From contig CAJTZO010000019.1 in NCBI GenBank assembly GCA_910583755.1, forward strand, positions 1 to 46,678: a stretch of DNA of 46,678 nucleotides, given 5' to 3'. Every line of letters begins with the position of its first letter. The first letter of the stretch is position 1. The DNA comes from an uncultured Clostridia bacterium. Its GTDB lineage: Bacteria > Bacillota > Clostridia > Lachnospirales > Anaerotignaceae. Under the pieces are notes generated by a model. The model was not told the DNA's origin. It ran no database searches and saw only the letters and a program-made list of their open reading frames with translations. Below, one piece after another: positions 1 to 7,052 of this stretch. A program made the translations under genes and the position numbers.

Positions 1-50
1 CCCAATTCTGTTGCTATTTCTTCTGCTTTTATAAATAAATTTTTATTCAT
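1..50 (-). CDS. Small helix-turn-helix protein, N-terminal fragment (cut by window edge)
   Basis: Only the first 16 codons are in the window, reading MNKNLFIKAEEIATEL. They start at an ATG (complement of 48-50) behind an AAAGGTGG ribosome site. The opening resembles small excisionase or MerR-like HTH proteins common in clostridial conjugative elements; this is recalled similarity, not a search. The gene is divergent from the XRE regulator at 226 and shares its intergenic operator region, which suggests the two are co-regulated at the edge of an integrated element lying left of the window. Confidence 0.5.
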   Translation of the reverse strand, partial: MNKNLFIKAEEIATEL

Positions 51-78
51 ACTTACTAACCACCTTTTACCATTCGCT

Positions 79-154
79 TATTTGTTAAAATTTCTATATC
101 TATTATATATTATCTTTTTTGTTAATGCAAGCATTTATTTCACATATTTGTTAA
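79..154. promoter_or_regulatory. Repeated TATTTGTTAA motifs, likely XRE operator
   Basis: The motif TATTTGTTAA occurs exactly at 79-88 and 145-154, a near copy (TTTTTGTTAA) lies at 116-125, and a shorter relative (TATTTGTAA) at 202-210. All lie in the shared control region of two divergent genes, one of them an XRE repressor-like gene. Binding by that regulator is inference. Confidence 0.4.
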
Positions 155-161
155 TTTTTTA

Positions 162-190
162 TTTACTATTTCCAAAATATCAGTTATAAT
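162..190 (+). promoter_or_regulatory. Promoter of the XRE gene
   Basis: A -35 box TTTACT (162-167) and a -10 box TATAAT (185-190) are separated by 17 bp, 35 bp before the start codon of the XRE gene. The TATTTGTTAA copy at 145-154 lies just upstream and the TATTTGTAA copy just downstream, placing putative operators on both sides. Confidence 0.55.
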
Positions 191-225
191 AAATACAAAA
201 ATATTTGTAAAAGGTGGTTAATTCT

Positions 226-753
226 ATGACTGTTGGTGAAAAAATAAAGCGAATTCGTATTTTTAGAGGTATGACACAAAAAGAGCTAGGTCTTGCAGTT
301 GGTTTGACCGAAAACCGTATTGCTCAATATGAAACAAACTATCGAACTCCTAAAAAAGAACTTTTAAACCAAATTGCCGAAGCACTTCATGTAAATTCCT
401 TAAATTTCTATGTAGAAGTTTCTGGCAGTGCAGAGGACATTATGCAAACCTTTTTCTGGATGGACGAGCTAAATCCTAACACAGTCAACCTATTTCAAAT
501 GACTGAAAATCCAGAACTCAGCACAGAAGTAGAATATAAAAATTCTGACGTTTGGAATGCTCCTGCACCAGTAGGTATTTTTCTCAACTATAATCTTGTA
601 AACCAATTTTTAGCAGAATGGCTTACTCGCAAAACAGAGCTGAAAAATGGACAAATTACCAAAAAGGAATATTTTGAATGGAAGTTAAACTTTCCTTATA
701 CTTGTGATGGTGGTGGAAAATTTATACCATCTGTACAATGGAGAAATTCTTAA
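226..753 (+). CDS. XRE-family transcriptional regulator of a conjugative element
   Basis: 175-residue protein. An N-terminal HTH_3 domain (about residues 4-60) has the core MTQKELGLAVGLTENRIAQYE. The remaining 115 residues (FFWMDELNPNTVNLFQ, then a C-terminal TCDGGGKF) match, from memory, the long XRE regulators found near integrases and excisionases of clostridial conjugative elements. I chose the ATG at 226 because AAGGTGG at 211-217 is an ideal ribosome site for it and would overlap the earlier GTG at 214. A strong hairpin terminator follows. It belongs to DNA outside the Tn7-like element, so the left flank is probably the end of another integrated element. Confidence 0.8.
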   Translation: MTVGEKIKRIRIFRGMTQKELGLAVGLTENRIAQYETNYRTPKKELLNQIAEALHVNSLNFYVEVSGSAEDIMQTFFWMDELNPNTVNLFQMTENPELSTEVEYKNSDVWNAPAPVGIFLNYNLVNQFLAEWLTRKTELKNGQITKKEYFEWKLNFPYTCDGGGKFIPSVQWRNS

Positions 754-761
754 AACAAAAA

Positions 762-804
762 TAGACCCTTTCGTTTTATACAAATCAACGAAAAGGTCTA
801 TCTA
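762..804 (+). terminator. Rho-independent terminator after the XRE gene
   Basis: Inverted repeat with 14-nt arms (TAGACCCTTTCGTT at 762-775 and AACGAAAAGGTCTA at 787-800, one mismatch), A-rich before and T-containing after. It begins 8 bp after the stop codon. Confidence 0.65.
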
Positions 805-879
805 AAATTTAATATCATTTTAATATCAGAGAGGGTAAAATAGCTCAAAAAACCCTTATATTGCAAGGCTTTCTAAAGT

Positions 880-884
880 TTTGG
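880..884. repeat. Left copy of 5-bp target site duplication TTTGG
   Basis: TTTGG directly abuts the outer end of the left 270-bp repeat, and the same five bases abut the outer end of the right repeat at 33489-33493. A 5-bp duplication is the known signature of Tn7-family (and some other DDE) transposition. The inner flanks of the two repeats (TAGTT and TACCA) do not match. Confidence 0.75.
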
Positions 885-1154
885 TGTCCCAGGGCAATTA
901 TATTTATTTTAAAAAGGGCAAATTTATTTAACTTATTGCTAAATTACCCCTGGCACATGGTTATTATTATTTTTATTTTTAAAAAGCAGCCAAATGTTCT
1001 AAAAACTCAGTATTTATACAGGTTAAATGAATTATAAAATTCCAAAAAAAGACCTTGCATTGGCTATCTAAAGCCAAATACAAGGTCTTTTTACTATGTT
1101 CCAGTGGATATGTTTATTTGTCCTTTTTAAAATAAATATAATTGCCCTGGGACA
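885..1154 (+). repeat. Left 270-bp end repeat (MITE-like, with own TIRs)
   Basis: Appears identical by eye to 33219-33488 and lies in the same orientation. The unit is a miniature element in itself: its first 33 bases (885-917) are the reverse complement of its last 33 (1122-1154). A second related motif pair is subterminal: ACCCCTGGCACATGG at 946-960 and its inverted relative CTATGTTCCAGTGGA at 1094-1108. Both contain a form of the tip sequence TGTCCCAGGG, so each end seems to hold two transposase sites. The centre has a strong terminator hairpin and no coding capacity. Confidence 0.85.
1046..1092. terminator. Bidirectional terminator hairpin inside left end repeat
   Basis: Long stem: AAAAAGACCTTG (1046-1057) pairs with CAAGGTCTTTTT (1081-1092), and TTGGCT (1060-1065) with AGCCAA (1072-1077). 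A-tract and T-tract on opposite sides let it act in both directions. It would insulate the element from transcription entering from the left flank. Confidence 0.7.
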
Positions 1155-1247
1155 TAGTTATTTTTAACCTTGCAATTTTATTATAATTGATATTTATTCA
1201 AATTTCAATAGAAATACAATAAAAGAATATTTTTAAAGATTTTTTTC

Positions 1248-1301
1248 AAAATAAAAAGCTAATTTTCATCCTTAGTAGCCAAAACTTAGCTTTTTAAATT
1301 A
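1248..1301. terminator. Possible terminator downstream of the ftsK-like gene
   Basis: AAAAAGCTAA and TTAGCTTTTT form an inverted repeat around a loop of about 25 nt containing a partial inner stem. It lies about 70-120 bp beyond the ftsK-like stop codon in that gene's direction. GC content is low, so strength is uncertain. Confidence 0.4.
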
Positions 1302-1367
1302 TTTTTTTCTGTAGCTCTATTATATGTCTTATAAGCTGATTGTTTTCTACATTCATCTACATGTTAA

Positions 1368-4196
1368 TTATTCTTGTCTTATCAAAAAAGCCTTTTGTAT
1401 CTCAGCTTTTTCATATCCATGTTCCTCTAAAAAATTTATTGTATTAATTGAAATATCTTCTATTTTTCGAGGAATTACTGTTCTTGGAAGTTTTGATCCT
1501 TTCTTTTGTTCGCTTATAATACCAAACGATTCAAGCTCATTTAAAAATACATTAGCTTTATCATATCCTACTTCATAATTATCTTTAATTTGTTTATTTG
1601 AAATTTTATATCGACTAAGAGACCATACAATAATTTCTGCTAGTTTTTCATCATGAATATCTTGAGGAGTTGGAGAATCTATTTCATATTCAGAATTATC
1701 TAATTTAGGCAAATATTCAAATCCAAAGTCTATTTCTGTATCTTGTTTTTTTATAGCTTCATAATCAAATTTTATATTATCAAGTGTATCCATTATTTCT
1801 GTAGGAGGCATAAATGCTCCCTGCATTCTTTTAATTCCTTCATGCTGATAACATTTAAAATACATTGAGCCTTTACCTGATAAATTTACAGCATCATATG
1901 CCGCAATAATTGCTTGTGAATCATATTGAGTAGTACATTTAAAAGCAATAGCTGCTCCTAGATTTGTTTTTTTAATTAAAATATTATTATTAGTTGCGTC
2001 TTGAGCTGTCAATATTAAGTGAATTTTGACTTTTCTAGCACGTTCTAATAAATCCATAAACATATCTACTGATTTACTATTTTTTTTAAAGTTTCTAACA
2101 AATGCTGGAAATTCATCTATAACACAAATGATAAAAGGCAATTTTACAAGTTCCTTGTTACGATATCTTTCATCAATGGATTCTATTTTTTCTAAACGTC
2201 GTTCCATCTCTTGTTTTAATTTTAATATACACTGTTTTCCTCTTTCCATCTCACTTATTGTTATAACTGACGTCAATAAATGTGGAACTTTTTCAAACAT
2301 TTTTAGTCCTGATGCACCAAAATCAAGAAGTAGCAATTTAACTTTGTCTGCTTTTTGTTTACAAACAATACTCATTAACAAACTATGTACTGCACTAGAT
2401 TTTCCAGAACCTGTAGTACCTCCAATTAGTAGATGGGGAAATTCAGCTATATCAGCAATCACCACATCTCCCAGCATATCGTATCCAACTGCATATGGAA
2501 TTTTCATTTTGCTTTCTCTAAATTGTGAACTTTCTAATAATTTACGTAAGCTGTTTTCTTTTAATGGCTTTTTAGATGCAATTATTTTTATAGAAGAAGA
2601 ACGTATATCAGTAAAAAAGAATTCTAATTCTAGTAAACGTCTTATTTCATCTGCGTATCTGCTGATTAATTTTGCATCCGTTCCTGCTAATAATTTTACG
2701 GAAAACACGTATCTATCATCTTTAAATTCAACATCTGGTAATATCTTTATAGCAACGCCATAACTTTGGTAATATTTAATAATATCTGCTGCATATTTCT
2801 TTCCATTCTTTTTGACTTGTTTTTCTTTTATTTTATTAGATGAAATTACATTAACATTTATCGTCATTGGCAATGTAGGTGAATAAGCACTATGCAACTT
2901 AAATAAAGATTCTGTAACTTCATCTACTATTCTTTCAAGCAATTCTGGTAAATTATTTCTAGTGTATGTAGCCTTTCTATATACAAAATTTTCTTCATAC
3001 TTAATTCTTAAAGAATTTTCAAAAACTTTCATGTATTGAGAGAAAAAATAAGTAAGAAATCCTATATTTGATACATCTTTCTCAGTTAATTCTGTATAAT
3101 TCATATGTTTTTTCTTTATAAAATGAATATCTGTTCTAAGTTTATCAAAAAAAGGTCTTTCATATACAGTTTTACGACGTATCTTATCTGAATTTGTATC
3201 TCTTTTCTTAAAATATTCATCTGCATTTATTATAAACTCAAGTATCCATGAAGCTAACATTTGTTCTCTATATTCAATCAGCTTTAAATATTCATCATCA
3301 ATATCTAAATTTGTTAAATCCATACTAAAAAAATTCTTGAATTGAGAACGAATTACAGGACAAATAAATATAGGCAATATGTTAAATCTATCTTTAATAT
3401 CAATTCGATTTATTTTTCTATGTATATTAGCGGTCATTCGAAGTATATCTGTATAATTTTTTTCATTTTCATATCCATCTATTATAACAGGAATATCTCT
3501 ATTATATAATAAACTATCCAATATTGCCGCTGAATCTTTTTCAGGAAATATTGTTACAGAATCATAGTCACAATATCCATATTGAAAAAACGATTTTCTA
3601 CATTTTCTAACTATGCTTGTATTTACATCACATATATCAACTATTTTTTGCACTAATCTATAAGTATTTGAATTTCTCTCACAGGCTATTTGTAAAAAAT
3701 AGGGGATTTGGAGATGGTCTAATTTTAATCGACTACTAAATAGGGAAGCAATGCAATATCCAAAAAGATAAGAAGTTATACCTCCATATTCTTTATGTAA
3801 AAATATGGTATCTATATCTTCAAAAGCCCATTCTGTTTGTTCTGGATTATTATCAATTCCATAATTAAATTTACAATGATTTGCATAATAAAAACATGTG
3901 TTATAGAAATGATAATATTCTTCTTGCCAGCCATATTCAGATTGATTTATATAAGAGAGAATTTTCTTTATATTGCCACGATTTTTTAGTTTTAAGACTT
4001 TTAAAATTATTTCAGCTTTTTCTATGTCCCATTTGTAATTTTTTTCATCTTCATTACTATTTGGAATACAGCTTTTTAATTGTAATTCTTCTGATTCCGA
4101 TAAATTATCATTTTCTTTAATATCATTAATAAAATCAACAAAATCATTACCTACAACATTTATAGCATGATGTGCTAAATTAAAAAAACCATCCAT
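1368..4196 (-). CDS. FtsK/SpoIIIE-type DNA translocase, probable coupling protein
   Basis: 942-residue protein. The first 500 or so residues match nothing I know. The motor follows: Walker A GGTTGSGKSS near residue 595, the FtsK-type LLLLDFGASGLKMFEKVPHL segment, Walker B VIDEF near 692, and a C-terminal FtsK-gamma-like winged helix near 862-915 (ISNKQIKDNYEVGYDKANVFLNELE, in part). No membrane segment is evident, unlike chromosomal FtsK. I start at the ATG at 4196 because AAAAGGAGG precedes it; an upstream ATG at 4217 would contain that ribosome site. Family knowledge: FtsK-like proteins of Gram-positive mobilizable elements (TcpA, ConQ type) bring relaxase-DNA complexes to a conjugation channel. 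That role here is inference; a partition-linked DNA pump beside parB is the alternative. Confidence 0.8.
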   Translation of the reverse strand: MDGFFNLAHHAINVVGNDFVDFINDIKENDNLSESEELQLKSCIPNSNEDEKNYKWDIEKAEIILKVLKLKNRGNIKKILSYINQSEYGWQEEYYHFYNTCFYYANHCKFNYGIDNNPEQTEWAFEDIDTIFLHKEYGGITSYLFGYCIASLFSSRLKLDHLQIPYFLQIACERNSNTYRLVQKIVDICDVNTSIVRKCRKSFFQYGYCDYDSVTIFPEKDSAAILDSLLYNRDIPVIIDGYENEKNYTDILRMTANIHRKINRIDIKDRFNILPIFICPVIRSQFKNFFSMDLTNLDIDDEYLKLIEYREQMLASWILEFIINADEYFKKRDTNSDKIRRKTVYERPFFDKLRTDIHFIKKKHMNYTELTEKDVSNIGFLTYFFSQYMKVFENSLRIKYEENFVYRKATYTRNNLPELLERIVDEVTESLFKLHSAYSPTLPMTINVNVISSNKIKEKQVKKNGKKYAADIIKYYQSYGVAIKILPDVEFKDDRYVFSVKLLAGTDAKLISRYADEIRRLLELEFFFTDIRSSSIKIIASKKPLKENSLRKLLESSQFRESKMKIPYAVGYDMLGDVVIADIAEFPHLLIGGTTGSGKSSAVHSLLMSIVCKQKADKVKLLLLDFGASGLKMFEKVPHLLTSVITISEMERGKQCILKLKQEMERRLEKIESIDERYRNKELVKLPFIICVIDEFPAFVRNFKKNSKSVDMFMDLLERARKVKIHLILTAQDATNNNILIKKTNLGAAIAFKCTTQYDSQAIIAAYDAVNLSGKGSMYFKCYQHEGIKRMQGAFMPPTEIMDTLDNIKFDYEAIKKQDTEIDFGFEYLPKLDNSEYEIDSPTPQDIHDEKLAEIIVWSLSRYKISNKQIKDNYEVGYDKANVFLNELESFGIISEQKKGSKLPRTVIPRKIEDISINTINFLEEHGYEKAEIQKAFLIRQE

Positions 4197-4224
4197 AAAA
4201 TTCCTCCTTTTACTCAACTAAAAT

Positions 4225-4327
4225 ACTTATCTTATTCTCTTATCTTATAAAAATAACATGATTTTTATGCAATTTCAATAGTAAAAAATAATTCCATATA
4301 AAATAAGAATAAGGGAATAAGATAAGT
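4225..4327. repeat. Inverted repeat pair upstream of ftsK-like gene
   Basis: Arm 1 at 4225-4248 (ACTTATCTTATTCTCTTATC...) and arm 2 at 4303-4327 (its reverse complement with a few mismatches) enclose about 55 bp of AT-rich DNA. Each arm itself repeats CTTAT/TTATTC units. It sits between parB and the ftsK-like start codon, so a parS-like centromere, an operator or a transfer origin are all possible. Confidence 0.45.
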
Positions 4328-4344
4328 GTTAAATAAAGTTTTTT

Positions 4345-4439
4345 CTATTTCATAAATAATATTATTAAAAATGATATGATTTATAAATATATATTTTTAT
4401 TTTGACATCAAAATAATTCCTATGTTATTTATGAAATAG
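4345..4439. repeat. Second inverted repeat pair between parB and ftsK-like gene
   Basis: CTATTTCATAAATAA (4345-4359) and TTATTTATGAAATAG (4425-4439) are perfect 15-base reverse complements separated by 65 bp of very AT-rich sequence. Together with the pair at 4225-4327 they fill the 303-bp gap between the two genes, which otherwise holds no coding sequence. Confidence 0.5.
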
Positions 4440-4455
4440 GAATTTATATATTCAT

Positions 4456-4486
4456 GGGTATTTTACAAATTATTTATAAAATACCC
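4456..4486 (-). terminator. Hairpin after parB
   Basis: A near-perfect palindrome with GGGTATTTTA and TAAAATACCC arms lies 14 bp beyond the parB stop codon. There is no long T-tract, so it is either a weak terminator or a third palindromic site in this gap. Confidence 0.45.
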
Positions 4487-4499
4487 AATTTTATTATAT

Positions 4500-5462
4500 T
4501 TATTCTACATCCTTCTTTGATAAAAAATACATTTCTAAAGCAGAGTTTATTGTTTCCTCAATCTCATTTATATCTTGCTCTGGTTTAAAATACTTCGATA
4601 AAAATTGTGTATTCAATTTAATTGGTTTGATTGATAAATTTGAACGCTGAGGCTCAAGTATTTCATTGATAGATATTTTAGTTAATTCGCCATTTTGAGA
4701 TTTTTCTTTTATTTTATTTGCTTGACTAATACTAATTTTTTTTCCATTAGCAAGTACTTCTTCAATCATTTCCTGTTCTTTCGTATTTAGAAATGATAGA
4801 GATTCTCCTACTCGTATACCAATCTCATTTTTATCAAGGCGTTGTTTTAGTGGGGAAACTAGCTTGTTTAATCGTAGATAACGTGCTATTGTAGTTTTTC
4901 CTAAACCCATTTGTTTACCAAGTTTCTCTCTTGTATTTATCCTGTGCCCCATTGGGGCATTAAGTATATTTTCAACTTCTTCAATTAAATCGGAACGATA
5001 ACCAGCTTTTTTTTTCATCGCTTCATAATGATTAGTTATTACAATAGCACGTTCACTATGCTTTAAATCTACAAATGACCTTTGTATAAGGTTTGTTTCT
5101 GTAACAATAAGTAATGCTTCTTCATCAGATAAGCCTTCCTTTACAATAGCAGGAATGGAAGTTATTCCCGCTGCTTTAGCCGCTTCTACACGATTATGAC
5201 CTGATAAAATTTCATATTTTTCTTTCTCATTCATACGACGAATAATAATAGGAGTAATGATACCGCTCATTCGTATACTTTCTACCATATCTGTGAATTG
5301 TTGTCCTTCATATAAAGTGAATGGATTATTTTTAAATGGAACAAGATTTTTGAAGTCTTTAATATTAGTAACTGAGTCCCTTTTTAAGACAGAATTATTT
5401 TTTCTAAATGGTAGAAAAGTTGTTGGCACTATCTCTCTATTAACATCAGTAGTTTTACACAC
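4500..5462 (-). CDS. parB: ParB/Spo0J-family partition protein
   Basis: 320-residue protein with the ParB N-terminal nuclease-fold domain (about residues 38-130). It includes the conserved box SGHNRVEAAKAAG near residue 90 and the ETNLIQRSF patch that forms the CTP-binding pocket in this family. An HTH core follows (LGKQMGLGKTTIARYLRLNKL, about 178-198). The start is a GTG with AAGGAGA seven bases upstream; there is no ATG nearby. No parA-like ATPase lies next to it. A ParB without ParA is typical of PRTRC cassettes and of several conjugative elements, where it may regulate or organise element DNA. The flanking inverted repeats at 4225-4486 are candidate binding sites. Confidence 0.85.
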   Translation of the reverse strand: MCKTTDVNREIVPTTFLPFRKNNSVLKRDSVTNIKDFKNLVPFKNNPFTLYEGQQFTDMVESIRMSGIITPIIIRRMNEKEKYEILSGHNRVEAAKAAGITSIPAIVKEGLSDEEALLIVTETNLIQRSFVDLKHSERAIVITNHYEAMKKKAGYRSDLIEEVENILNAPMGHRINTREKLGKQMGLGKTTIARYLRLNKLVSPLKQRLDKNEIGIRVGESLSFLNTKEQEMIEEVLANGKKISISQANKIKEKSQNGELTKISINEILEPQRSNLSIKPIKLNTQFLSKYFKPEQDINEIEETINSALEMYFLSKKDVE

Positions 5463-5489
5463 AATATCATCTCCTTTTTTGATAACTCA

Positions 5490-5518
5490 ATTATAGAATA
5501 AGCTTTCATAGAAATCAA
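5490..5518 (-). promoter_or_regulatory. Promoter of parB
   Basis: On the minus strand, a -35 box TTGATT (complement of 5513-5518) and a -10 box TATAAT (complement of 5490-5495) are separated by 17 bp. The start codon follows about 28 bp downstream of the -10. Confidence 0.65.
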
Positions 5519-5577
5519 TTATATTTTATACATGAAAATCATATAAACTAATTTTACTTTTATATATTCTAAATATG

Positions 5578-5610
5578 ACACCACGATGAATCTTCAGTCA
5601 TTTGTGGTGT
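5578..5610. other. Stem-loop in the 374-bp parB / Mor-like intergenic gap
   Basis: ACACCAC (5578-5584) and GTGGTGT (5604-5610) form a stem extended internally by ATGA and TCAT around an 8-nt loop. It has no T-tract, so it is not a usual terminator. It is the most structured spot in the gap 5463-5836 and a candidate transfer or replication origin hairpin, or a leader RNA. The rest of the gap holds only the two promoters and a 7-codon open frame (TTG at about 5694) behind GGAGGG, too short to call. Confidence 0.3.
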
Positions 5611-5779
5611 AGAAGATATATAAAAAGGGGTGACAGAAAAAATGAAATAATAAATAAACTACATAAAAAAAGAAATTTATAAGAGGAGGGAATATTGAAT
5701 ATTTTAGTATTATTTTAAATAAAGAAAAGGAACTTTTAAAGAAGAATATAAAGTTATTTTTAAAGAGCCTTTAAAAGTC

Positions 5780-5808
5780 TTGATTTAGGAAAACGTAGAT
5801 TGTTATAC
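5780..5808 (+). promoter_or_regulatory. Promoter of the Mor-like gene
   Basis: A -35 box TTGATT (5780-5785) and a -10 box TTATAC (5803-5808) are separated by 17 bp. The ribosome site AGGAGGTGG at 5821-5829 follows closely, so the mRNA leader would be very short. Confidence 0.5.
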
Positions 5809-5836
5809 TTTCAAGGTATAAGGAGGTGGCATTATT

Positions 5837-6166
5837 GTGATTGACATTGACTTAGATAATTTAAATGAAGAAAATATTTACAAAGCTTTTAACGTTGATG
5901 GAAATGAAAGTGAAGCTCTAAATGATAGTTATTTAGAACTTTTTGAACTCATTGGTCGTGATGCAATGCTAAAATTATTTAAATATTTTCGTGGTGATAA
6001 AATTGACTGTCCTATGAGATTGTATCGTCCTGAGTTTATAGCAGACTTAGCTAAACAAGCATCAGACAGACGAGAACGTGCAAAAATAGCTAGAGCTGGA
6101 GGTTATACTGTAAAATTTATAGAGAGTACACTACGAAAACGAAGAAATGATGATGAAACAGAATGA
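5837..6166 (+). CDS. Small Mor-like DNA-binding protein
   Basis: 109-residue acidic protein. The C-terminal half has the pattern of Mor/C-type middle-operon activators: a FRGDKIDCPMRLYRPEFIADL segment followed by a recognition-helix-like ARAGGYTVKFIESTLRKRR. It starts at a GTG with AGGAGGTGG seven bases upstream; no ATG fits. It has its own promoter and terminator and so stands alone. It probably regulates genes of the element, but its targets are unknown. The family match is by eye and moderate. Confidence 0.55.
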   Translation: MIDIDLDNLNEENIYKAFNVDGNESEALNDSYLELFELIGRDAMLKLFKYFRGDKIDCPMRLYRPEFIADLAKQASDRRERAKIARAGGYTVKFIESTLRKRRNDDETE

Positions 6167-6171
6167 TGAAA

Positions 6172-6200
6172 AAAATCCTACTTATAGCAAGCAGGATTTT
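6172..6200 (+). terminator. Terminator after the Mor-like gene
   Basis: AAAATCCT (6172-6179) and AGGATTTT (6193-6200) flank a further 3-bp stem with one mismatch and a 5-nt loop. It starts six bases after the stop codon. Confidence 0.65.
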
Positions 6201-6261
6201 ATCGAAACAACTTTAAAATTTACTTAAAACATAATAAAAGTTATTTGAAATATGTTTTTGC

Positions 6262-6609
6262 TTAGTCAATACGTTTTAACTTTCGTACTCGTATTGACTT
6301 TTTAATCGCATTGGCTGCTTCCAGCATAACATATACTTCATCAGGGTCACAGTCAGCAAAAACAGTTTCTACATCATCCATTAAGTATGACTTAGAATCA
6401 TGTATGCTGTCAGAAAGCAGCTTGTCTACACTTGTATGAAGGGCATTGGAAATCCTTACAAGTGCAGGTAGGCTGATTTTTGTAGAAGCAACTTCTGTAT
6501 GAGAAATATGCTGACTGGTAAGCCCTACCATTTCAGCCAGCTGTTCTTGTGACATTCCGGCTGCTAAACGAGCTGCTCTAATTCTTTTGCCTAATAATTT
6601 GTAATCCAT
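6262..6609 (-). CDS. XRE-family HTH repressor-like protein
   Basis: 115-residue protein with an N-terminal HTH_3 domain (about residues 4-60: GKRIRAARLAAGMSQEQLAEM, then GLTSQHISHTE) and a short C-terminal helical tail, typical of element or phage repressors that contact DNA as dimers. I start at the ATG at 6609, eight bases after GAGGTG; an earlier GTG at 6618 overlaps that site. It is divergent from the gene at 6736 with only 126 bp between them, so it probably controls itself and that gene. Confidence 0.8.
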   Translation of the reverse strand: MDYKLLGKRIRAARLAAGMSQEQLAEMVGLTSQHISHTEVASTKISLPALVRISNALHTSVDKLLSDSIHDSKSYLMDDVETVFADCDPDEVYVMLEAANAIKKSIRVRKLKRID

Positions 6610-6735
6610 TGTTATCACCTCGCCCTAAAATATGGATATTGGTATTGTATAAGCGAATAAATTGTGATAAAATGGATTATATGGGCGAAATAGTTATTAT
6701 AGGCGTAAAAACAAATAAAAAGGGAGGAAAGATTG

Positions 6736-7002
6736 ATGTTAGATACTATATTACTTCATGAAATTATAAAAATTTGTGATGAAGAATTATCATTTCCTAA
6801 TATTAAATGTAAAGTATATGATGGTGATGTTTTTTGGACAACTCTTGCAGAATATAATGGCTGGAAATTGCAGCAACATACAATTTCTCAACACGCAAGA
6901 TTATTAAATCCTAATAGGGAAAGAATTGCTTGGGGAAGTGTTAGTGGCATGGAAAAAGCCCTTAAGAGAATAAAAAAATTGTCACAAGAATATGAAAAGT
7001 AA
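6736..7002 (+). CDS. Small protein of unknown function next to XRE gene
   Basis: 88-residue protein that I do not recognise. It is soluble and mixed alpha/beta by composition, with a central WKLQQHTISQHARLLNPNRERIAWGS stretch and a basic C-terminal helix (MEKALKRIKKLSQEYEK). The ATG at 6736 follows GGGAGGAAAG. It is divergent from the XRE gene and 50 bp ahead of the first lipoprotein gene, so it may be the first gene of the 6736-10765 cluster and under the XRE regulator's control. Confidence 0.6.
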   Translation: MLDTILLHEIIKICDEELSFPNIKCKVYDGDVFWTTLAEYNGWKLQQHTISQHARLLNPNRERIAWGSVSGMEKALKRIKKLSQEYEK

Positions 7003-7052
7003 ATAAAATGGAATACATTTTTTATTTTATTTAAGAAAGGAATAACATAACT

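Noticed and set aside
885..1154. 270-bp repeats as att sites of a site-specific recombinase
   Set aside because: att repeats are usually short and matched to an integrase; none is encoded, while a tns operon, TGT/ACA tips, inverted repeats and a 5-bp duplication are all present.
4225..4439. CRISPR array
   Set aside because: The repeats are inverted pairs of two kinds, not regularly spaced direct repeats, and no cas genes are present. The TniQ is of the long TnsD-like type, so a CRISPR-guided Tn7 system is not supported.
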